Below are positions 57,277 to 64,000 of a DNA stretch of 64,000 bases, in pieces. Origin of the DNA: Linum tenue (Eukaryota > Streptophyta > Magnoliopsida > Malpighiales > Linaceae). Position 1 is the first letter of the stretch. Every line of letters starts with the position of its first letter. The notes beneath the pieces are model-generated. The model worked only from the letters and a program-made list of their open reading frames with translations, did no database searches and was not told the origin of the DNA. Position numbers and translations under genes: made by a program. The DNA lies in NCBI GenBank assembly GCA_946122785.1, contig CAMGYJ010000011.1, positions 17,732,001 to 17,796,000 of the forward strand, read 5' to 3'.

Positions 57277-58584
57277 ATGGCTACTTCTTCTAACCACCTT
57301 CTCATTTCCTGCATTCTCTTCTTCTTCCTCTCCATTGCACCATCTCAATCCCAGCCCTCATTCCGCCCAAAAGCCTTAATCCTCCCTGTCACCAAAGACC
57401 CATCAACCCTCCAATACCTCACCCAAATCAACCAGAGAACTCCTCTAGTCCCTGTCAAGCTAACCCTCGACCTCGGCGGCCAGTACCTCTGGGTCGACTG
57501 CGAACAGGGCTATGTCTCGTCATCGTACAAACCGGCCCGTTGCAGATCGGCTCAATGCTCACTAGCAAACTCCAAAAGCTGCACCACGGAGTGCTTCTCA
57601 TCCCCAAAACCAGGCTGCAACAACAACACATGTGGCCTACTACCCGGCAACACCGTGACCCAAACCGCTACCTCGGGCGATCTCGGTCAGGATGTCGTCT
57701 CGATCCAGTCAACCACCGGGTCGAACCCGGGTCAGATCGTCAAAGTGCCGAACTTTCTCTTCACTTGTGGCTCCACATTCTTGCTAGAAGGACTTGCAAA
57801 GGGCGTCAAGGGCATGGCTGGTCTAGGCCGGAACAAAATCGCCATGCCTTCCCGATTCTCTGCCGCATTCAGCTTCCACAGAAAATTTGCAGTTTGCTTG
57901 AGTTCCGCTAAAGGTGTTGTCTTCTTCGGAGACGGGCCGTATGTGATGCTACCCAAAATTGATATCTCCAAGTCGTTAATCTACACGCCATTGATTCTCA
58001 ACAAGGTCAGCACGGCCGCCGCCTACTTCGAAGGCGACCCATCTTCCGACTACTTCATCGGAGTCACCTCAATCAAAATCAACAACAAAATTGTTCCCCT
58101 CAACACAACATTGCTCAAAATCAACCAAGAGGGTTTTGGGGGGACGAAGATTAGCACCGTTCAGCCATACACCGTCCTCGAAACTTCGATTCACAGAGCG
58201 GTGATCGCCAGTTTCGCGAAGCAGCTGAGTGGAGTGCCTATAGTGGCAGGGGTGAGCCCGTTCGAGCTGTGTTACAACGCGACGGCGATCGGGAGCACGC
58301 GAGTCGGGCCCGCGGTGCCGCAGATCGATCTGGTGCTGCAGAGCAGCAAGGTGTTCTGGAGGATTTTCGGTGCGAATTCGATGGTTCAAGTGAAGGGAGA
58401 CGTGCTCTGCCTGGGAGTTGTGGATGGTGGAGTGAATCCCAGGACTTCGATTGTGATTGGTGGGCATCAGGTGGAGGATAATCTGTTGCAGTTTGATCTT
58501 GCGGCGTCGAGGCTTGGGTTCAGCTCTTCGTTGTTGTTCAGGCAGACTACTTGCGCCAATTTTAACTTTACCTCCAATGTCTGA
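57277..58584 (+). CDS. EDGP/XEGIP-like secreted aspartic-protease homolog, 435 aa
   Basis: An intronless tandem paralog of the gene at 47572, with the same layout. It has a signal peptide (about 1-25, SCILFFFLSIAPSQS), FRPKALILPVTKD, LTLDLGGQYLWVDCE, CGSTFLLEGLAKG, FGDGPY, STVQPYT in the second active-site position, and DLAASRLGFSSSLL near the end. D65-L-G and STV replace the two D-T/S-G triplets, so catalysis is very unlikely. Role by family: extracellular inhibitor or binding protein acting on microbial or wall glycanases, or peptide binding. GCCATGG gives a good start context. The C-terminal coding half is richer in G+C than the surrounding DNA. Confidence 0.92.
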   Translation: MATSSNHLLISCILFFFLSIAPSQSQPSFRPKALILPVTKDPSTLQYLTQINQRTPLVPVKLTLDLGGQYLWVDCEQGYVSSSYKPARCRSAQCSLANSKSCTTECFSSPKPGCNNNTCGLLPGNTVTQTATSGDLGQDVVSIQSTTGSNPGQIVKVPNFLFTCGSTFLLEGLAKGVKGMAGLGRNKIAMPSRFSAAFSFHRKFAVCLSSAKGVVFFGDGPYVMLPKIDISKSLIYTPLILNKVSTAAAYFEGDPSSDYFIGVTSIKINNKIVPLNTTLLKINQEGFGGTKISTVQPYTVLETSIHRAVIASFAKQLSGVPIVAGVSPFELCYNATAIGSTRVGPAVPQIDLVLQSSKVFWRIFGANSMVQVKGDVLCLGVVDGGVNPRTSIVIGGHQVEDNLLQFDLAASRLGFSSSLLFRQTTCANFNFTSNV

Positions 58585-59168
58585 ACCAAATGGAATCAGG
58601 GAATTGTGTGGTTGATGAACCCAAAAATGGCAACTTTGGGGGAATCTGCTTATCTGTTTGCATTTGTTTTTAGCTCTTGATTTGTGATTTAAATATGAGG
58701 GGGATCATATGGCATTATGCGGAGATTCGTTTGATATAGTTGTGGTGCCATTTCCAGCCATGTGAGGTGACATAAAATAAAAGCGTTGTTAAATGAATTT
58801 TCAAAGACTTTTGGTCAAGATCTTTGGGGGGTTTTTTTACAGTTTAGAATTGGGAAAGTGACCTCCTAGATTCGATCTAATCCTTTCTTACGTGGGCTTT
58901 AGGTTAAACTAATGGAACTGTGATTAAAATATTATGTGAAGGTTTTTAAGATGCTTTTTGCGCGCAATATAAAATTGTTAATATGGCATACTTGGTATGC
59001 TGGGATTATTATTATTATTATTTTTTTGATAGAGGTATGCTGGGATTATTAATTAAACCGAGAAACATATTCTTTTCACATGCTTTCTTTCAAAGAAAAT
59101 TGTTAAATGAATTATTAATGATTTGTGGCCGAGAACATGCTTTCTTTAATCTTCATTTCACTTTTTAG
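58585..59168. other. 3' flank of the second EDGP-like gene
   Basis: There is no gene. Short (ATT)n runs occur near 59007-59022. The sequence is otherwise AT-rich and plain. Confidence 0.45.
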
Positions 59169-60203
59169 TTTACCACTTAGCAATCCAATTTGAACTAGGT
59201 AAAAAAAGTCATAAGCCCAACATCTAGGTCATAAGCTCATTTAATTTTCGGCGGACTCGAAGGCCCAAACCTGGACAGGCCCACCCAGAAATCTACATCC
59301 AATTTATTATTAGCTACGCCTACGCAAAAATTTGAACCAACAAGTGGGTCCGGAGCCTTGACTACCTTTGGTCCATCTGACATGAACCGATGTGAGTGGG
59401 GGTTAGACACTTAGACCACATCCCTTATCCAAACACAACAAACGACCTGAGTCAGCAATACGTTACTCCAACCTTCACAATCACAAACCAGCTCGTGGGA
59501 GAAAGAATTGTTTATACAAAGGGTATAATTCCAATCAGCAGAAAGTCAACCAATTTCCCAAGTTATTATCCGTTTCCTTCCCTTTATTAGTTTATCTGTG
59601 AGCGTCGATCCCCCGCATCCCACCTCCTTCCTCCACCAATTCCCAATTCACCTTTATCACACACCTAAACTCAGTCATCAAACTCCCCCGCCGCCGTCCA
59701 TTGTGTCTCTTCTTCGTTCCACCTCCCTTCTGATTTCTTCTTCTTCCGATCCTTTACCACTTAGCAATCCAATTTGAACTAGGTAAAAAAAGTTCATAAG
59801 CCCTACATCTAGGTCATAAGGCCATTTAATTCCCGGCGGACACGAAGGCCAAAACCTGGACAGGCCCACCCAGAAATCTATTTCCAATTTATTATTAGCT
59901 ACGCCTACGCAGAAATTTGAACAAGCAAGTGGGTCTGGAGCCTTGACAACCTTTGGTCCATATGACGTGAACCGATGTGAGTGGGGGTTAGACACTTAGA
60001 CCACAACCCTTATCCAAACACAACAAACGACCTGAGTCAGCAATACGTTACTTCAACCTTCACAATCACAAACCAGCTCGTGGGAGAAAGAATTGTTTAT
60101 ACAAAGGGTATAATTCCAATCAGCAGAAAGTCAGCCAATTTCCCCAGTTATTATCCGTTTCCTTCCCTTTATTAGTTTATCTACGAGCGTCGATCCCCCG
60201 CAT
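59169..60203. repeat. 584-bp-period tandem duplication upstream of the third EDGP-like copy
   Basis: 59169-59618 recurs at 59753-60203 with few differences. Copy 1 is followed by 134 bp of CT-rich, leader-like sequence (59619-59752). Copy 2 runs instead into the third EDGP-like fragment. Short frames repeated in both copies (59396, 59981) are not supported as genes. Confidence 0.9.
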
Positions 60204-60230
60204 CTTCTCCGGCGGGCTTTCGTACTCAGC

Positions 60231-60462
60231 CGCTCGATCTTGTGTTCTGCGGCAAAATCCGATGGCCTTCTTCGCCGGAACGGCGCCGGAGAGTCAGCTT
60301 GTATTGTTGGAGCGCGAAATGGTGTCGCCGGTTCGAGAGTCGTCGGTCAACTAGCTGAAGGCGATGTCGCCGTCGGGTCAACGGTGTGGGTTGAAAAGTT
60401 CATGTTCTCTTGCGGTTCGACTTTTCTGCTCAGCGGCCTAGCGACGAGGACTGTGGGGATGA
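60231..60462 (+). pseudogene. third EDGP-like gene fragment, cut by a copia LTR
   Basis: The frame contains ACIVGARNGVAGSRVVGQLA, EGDVAVGST and VEKFMFSCGSTFLLSGLA...VGM. It aligns with the segment NTCGLL...GNTV...GQDVVSIQST...VPNFLFTCGSTFLLEGLA of the second gene. It is a diverged member of the same family, with no N-terminus joined to it. At 60463 the copia LTR begins (TGTTAAG) and the coding sequence stops. The remainder may lie beyond the window. Confidence 0.6.
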
Positions 60463-60847
60463 TGTTAAGTGAAACCAAGCTGCTAGGGTTGCAGCTGGTT
60501 GTAAGGGAGAAGAAGAATGCGAGCAATGATTGTTTGGAAACCTGCAAATTGCCAAGCCTCTGATTCTTCTATTTATACCAACAATCAGAAAGGTAAAGTT
60601 GCAGTAAACAGTAAAACGTGAAAATGTCTGTTAAACTGTAATTTAAACTAAAACAAAAATGAGAATGCCATGTGTCCTCGTCAGGCTGGCCCTTTTGGTC
60701 TCCACCTAATGGTAAGTGTTGGTCTCTACGTCACCGTTTCAACCTTCGCTTTCTGCCTGTCTTCTGCTCTGTTCTTCAGCTGCTCCTCCTGGATCATTTC
60801 TGCAACTTTCCTTCTATCAGCTTCATTGCAATCTTTCTACTCTGTTA
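60463..60847 (-). repeat. 3' LTR of the minus-strand copia
   Basis: On the minus strand it starts TAACAGAGTAGAAAG after the purine stretch ATGGAGGAG and ends CACTTAACA. A TATAAATAG box lies near 60575. Length 385 bp. It interrupts the EDGP-like fragment. Confidence 0.72.
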
Positions 60848-60996
60848 CTCCTCCATAAGTTTGCGAGTACATGTCAATGACTCCCAACTTTTCAAGTAGA
60901 TATTTCGACCTGTAACGAGTCAATCCTTTGATGAATAAATATGCTAACTAGTCATCAGTTCTCACATGCTGCAGTTTAATCATTCCAGATTTAAGC
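60848..60996 (-). pseudogene. copia RNase H, C-terminal tail
   Basis: The minus strand reads RLKSGMIKLQHVRTDD, a stop, then LAYLFIKGLTRYRSKYLLEKLGV. This is the conserved end of copia RNase H. It joins VFHERMKPIEIDCQVTRE across the solo LTR. Confidence 0.75.
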
Positions 60997-61001
60997 CTTT
61001 C

Positions 61002-61947
61002 TAATACGACCCTGGAGGGTGTATTTTTATCAAAGTAACGCAGCAACGACTCAATCGATGAATCGATTGAGCTCGAATCAAGAACGAAGCGCTCTTAATA
61101 CGAACTTGGGATAAAACGGAACCAACGGACAATTCCACACTTGGGGAAAGCTCGTATGGTATAAAAGGGTAGCTGCTCGACCACGATTGAAGAGGATATT
61201 CAATCGATACAAAGCTCACAAGCTTGGAATCCACCAAACTCAACAAGTCGCAACTTGCACAAACCAAACGGTTTAATTTCAATTCTCAAAATCTGAATTT
61301 TACAACGTAATTAGAAGGCTATTTATAGCCAAGAAAACCTAATACAAACCTAATGTAACTAGGAAACAATTATGGTAAAAACAAACTCTAAAAAGGACTC
61401 AAAATTCGGCCATAAACTTCCTTTCTTGGCGCACAAGTAATCTGCCCGCAAAACAGTCAAAAGGCAGCTTTCGTACTAACTTCGCGCCTTTTGTTCGAGG
61501 CCTTTCCGAACTCCAATTCTTCATCCAATTCCTTCCCTTTGTTCACAAACATACCTAGTCTCATGTTGTGGAAGCCTTTTGACATGAATCCCATCCATGC
61601 TCCTTGAATTGAGCTCCAAAGTAGGCTTCACAAAACAGTTTTCTGCCTTAGTCATTTTCTGGCAGTTTTCCAGTTTTGAGATAGTAACTTTGAGGCCTTG
61701 GAAAATAACCTTAATGACATTATCTGGATCCACAAAGCATACCATTAGAAACATGGTAACTTTATCTGTAAAACAAACTCTTAAACTTGAATTTCCACCA
61801 AGCCAATTGAGAGAACCATGCCTCCAAAGTATGTACCCTGAACACGGATTTTGACTTAGCCAAATTCTGCCCTTCTTCTTCCCAACTTTGATAGCTTCTT
61901 TGTCAACTAATTGTGACATGAATAGTTGGCCAATTTGGATCATATCA
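61002..61947 (-). mobile_element. solo LTR, 946 bp, inverted copy of the family at 26363
   Basis: On the minus strand it begins TGATATGATCC and ends GGTCGTATTA. CTTTC (GAAAG on the minus strand) is duplicated at 60997-61001 and 61948-61952. It has the same length as the plus-strand copy, with similar sequence throughout. It interrupts the copia RNase H between TRE and RLKSG. Confidence 0.9.
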
Positions 61948-61952
61948 CTTTC

Positions 61953-62990
61953 TCTAGTAACTTGACAATCAATCTCAATAGGCTTCATCCTCTCGTGAAA
62001 GACATGATTTACTGTACCCTGTCACTGATCTTCTAGTATCTGGGAAACTGGCCAAATCTGAATCTGAAAAACCAGTCAACTCCATCTTTGTTCCTGCCTT
62101 GAACAACAGTCCTTGACCTGGTGCATGCTTCAAGTACCTTAGCACTCTATAAGCAGCTTGCAAATGATTAGTATAAGGGTCCTTTTGAAACTGACACAAC
62201 TGTTGTACTGAATATGTATGATCGAGCCTGGTTATTGTTATGTAATGCAATCTTCCTACCAGCCTCTTATAAACTTCTGGATTTGGCAGAGGTTCTCCTT
62301 GCTTTGGTGTCAACTGAACTTAGCAATCTGCAGGAGACAAACAGTCTTTGGCATCCATGTATCATGTATCCTCCAATAAATCCATACAATACTTCCTTTG
62401 ATTCACAAATATCCCTCTATGATCCCTGTAGACCTTCCATCCCAAAAAGAACTTCAAAACTCTCAGATCCTTGACCTTGAACTCCTTCCCTAGGAGTCTC
62501 TTAGTCTGTTCAATATCACTTAATGAACTCCCAGCAATTAGAATGTCATCAACATACACCAAAACAACAAGCACTCTTCCCTGAAACCTTCTAATGAACA
62601 TAGAATAATCAGAAGCTGCCTGTGAGAAGCCATTTTTCAACAAAAAAGCTGTTAACTTGGCAAACCATTGCAACTTGCTTCAAGCCATAAAGTGATTTCT
62701 TGAGTTAAAAAAACAATTCTTGGATCTGAAACTACAACTCCAGTTGGAGGTTTCATGTAAACCTCCTCATTTAAATCACCATGAAGGAAATCATTGGCTA
62801 CATCCATCTGATGAATGTGCCAATCATGTGAGGCTGCAACTGACAACAAAGCCTTGACTGAGTTTATCTTTGCAACTGGGAAAAAGGTATATAGAAAATC
62901 TATACCATAAATCTGTGTAAATCCCTTGACAACCAGCCTAGACTTGTGCCTTTCAATGGATCCATCTGCTTTGTATTTGATTTTATATAC
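61953..62990 (-). pseudogene. copia reverse transcriptase and RNase H, broken
   Basis: Motifs on the minus strand are [40 protein letters not shown], a frameshift near 62695, [32 protein letters not shown] (about 62550) and RLHYITITRLDHTYSVQQL. RNase H follows (GFSDSDLASFPDTRRSVTGY). A deletion then removes the middle of RNase H and leads directly to FHERMKPIEID. The YVDD centre is intact but the gene is not. Confidence 0.82.
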
Positions 62991-63334
62991 TGATAGGGCA
63001 AAAGCGTAATGCTTTAATTCCTATCTTGTAGTAAACCGGAAAGTCCGGGTATCGTCTCTCAGGGACTAGTACAACCTTATAATATATCAATTCTATGAGC
63101 AAACTATAAGTGAAAATAGTTTAATATGACTAATTTCTAAAATCAAAATAAACTAAACAAATTAAGCAAATAAAGAGCATGTATGAAAAAATAATGTAAC
63201 CAACTAATTATCTTTACATCATAATTAATAAATCATTTAATTATTATATATATTAACCGTTAGATTAGATCAACGGTTTACAGAACCTGGAGCATACTAT
63301 GCGTATGGAGCACACCAGCGTGACCCATGGTGCC

Positions 63335-63727
63335 TTCTACGGTACCCCGGGTGAAATCCGAGGTACCACATACCTTGAGTATGAAAACACTATCTAGACC
63401 TCGAATTAGCAGGATTTTTGGGCATGATTCTATACCCTATCCCTTAATGAGTGAACCCTAGGTCCTAATTTTCTAAATCATAAACTATAAACCCTAAGAT
63501 GGTGCATTGATTTTTTATCTATATTTTGACGAATCATAACCGTCGATTATTGTTTCTAATTAAATTGATCTTGGGGTATAAGATTTAGAGAAATAAGACC
63601 TAGATTTTGATCTTTAAGGGTAAGAGTACAGTATCATGTACGAAACATCAGTCAATTCAAGTTCTGGATAGCATTTTTCTTACTCAAGGTATGCGGTATC
63701 CCGGATTTCACCCTGGGTACCGTAGAA
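63335..63727. mobile_element. MITE-like inverted repeat element
   Basis: 47-bp arms at 63335-63381 and 63681-63727 are inverted repeats with about five differences (TTCTACGGTACCC, GGGTGAAATCCG, CATACCTTGAGTA shared). The interior of 299 bp has no ORF. No clear target duplication is seen. Confidence 0.75.
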
Positions 63728-63732
63728 CTCCC

Positions 63733-63736
63733 CATA

Positions 63737-63776
<40 letters not shown>
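63733..63776. repeat. (TA)n microsatellite
   Basis: An almost pure TA run directly adjoins the MITE-like element. Confidence 0.9.
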
Positions 63777-63778
<2 letters not shown>

Positions 63779-64000
63779 GCAAAGGCTAACAATGTCCCCG
63801 GCTCCCAGCCTACTAACGCTCAACCATCATCGTCTCTCCAAACCTTCCCATCGGACTCGACAACCGGCTAACCTCCTCCACCTATATTGTTACGCAAAGC
63901 AATTTTCAGAGCGGTAAATGTGGAAATGTTGATTGTTCTTGCTTGGAGAGCTTACTGATGAGTTATTTAGTTTCTTTGAAAGTAATGTGTGATCTCTTAA

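Larger units (their letters stand above)
60463..62990 (-). mobile_element. Ty1/copia element on the minus strand, partial
   Basis: Reverse transcriptase, RNase H and a 3' LTR are readable on the minus strand. A solo LTR sits inside RNase H. The 5' part, upstream of VYKI in the reverse transcriptase, is cut at 62990 by another element, so gag, protease and integrase are not in the window. It is related to the copia at 4.7-13.6 kb by LTR start and protein. Confidence 0.85.
62991..64000. mobile_element. start of another LTR-type element, running off the window
   Basis: The copia sequence stops exactly after TATAC. The new sequence begins TGATAGGGCAAAAGCG and contains AAGTCCGGGTATCGTCTC. Such phrases accompany plant Ty3/gypsy elements. 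Its other end, and any target duplication of TATAC, lie outside the window. There is no ORF in this part. Confidence 0.45.

Noticed and set aside
59396..60175. Two similar 64-residue ORFs, possibly a duplicated small gene
   Set aside because: They are similar only because the DNA is duplicated. There is no domain and no promoter or codon support.

Overview
The window looks like nuclear DNA of a flowering plant, probably a eudicot. All recognisable genes belong to plant families: EDGP/xylanase-inhibitor-like aspartic protease homologs, a DsPTP1-type phosphatase, and BAG, PPR and LigB fragments. Gene density is very low, introns are plant-like, and most of the sequence is layered mobile elements with plant-type termini and primer-binding sites. 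I see no tRNA or rRNA gene and no CRISPR array.

Left part (1-17.1 kb). Non-autonomous DNA transposons (a hAT-like element, a Harbinger-type MITE and a Mutator-like element) precede a DsPTP1-like dual-specificity phosphatase gene on the minus strand. Its last intron is occupied by an antisense Ty1/copia element of about 8.9 kb. That copia is itself interrupted by a 3.8 kb insertion carrying a LINE fragment, and by a small hAT-like element. A tandem array of about 308 bp units follows, then degenerate repeats.

Middle (17.1-37.3 kb). One Athila/Tat-type Ty3/gypsy element spans about 20 kb. Its gag is split by a coding-free LTR element with a perfect 5-bp target duplication; one LTR of that element holds a hAT-like element with a perfect 8-bp duplication. 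Its protease region holds a solo LTR, also with a perfect duplication. Its 3' LTR holds a related, deleted element. The outer element has gag, protease and a degraded ATHILA-type ORF, but no reverse transcriptase or integrase that I can see.

Region 37.3-46.9 kb. Broken, intron-containing pieces of three unrelated genes (BAG co-chaperone, PPR protein, LigB-type extradiol dioxygenase) lie in the same orientation. Two Helitron-like 3' ends (hairpin plus CTAG|T) follow, which suggests a gene-capturing Helitron.

Right part (46.9-64 kb). Two intact, tandemly duplicated, intronless genes encode secreted EDGP/XEGIP-like proteins of 436 and 435 aa that lack the normal aspartic protease catalytic triplets. 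They share a promoter block. A third, diverged copy is cut off by a minus-strand copia LTR, downstream of a recent 584-bp tandem duplication. That copia holds a second solo LTR of the same family and length as the one at 26.4 kb. Another LTR-type element begins at 62991 and leaves the window. The two EDGP-like genes are the only clearly intact protein-coding genes here.
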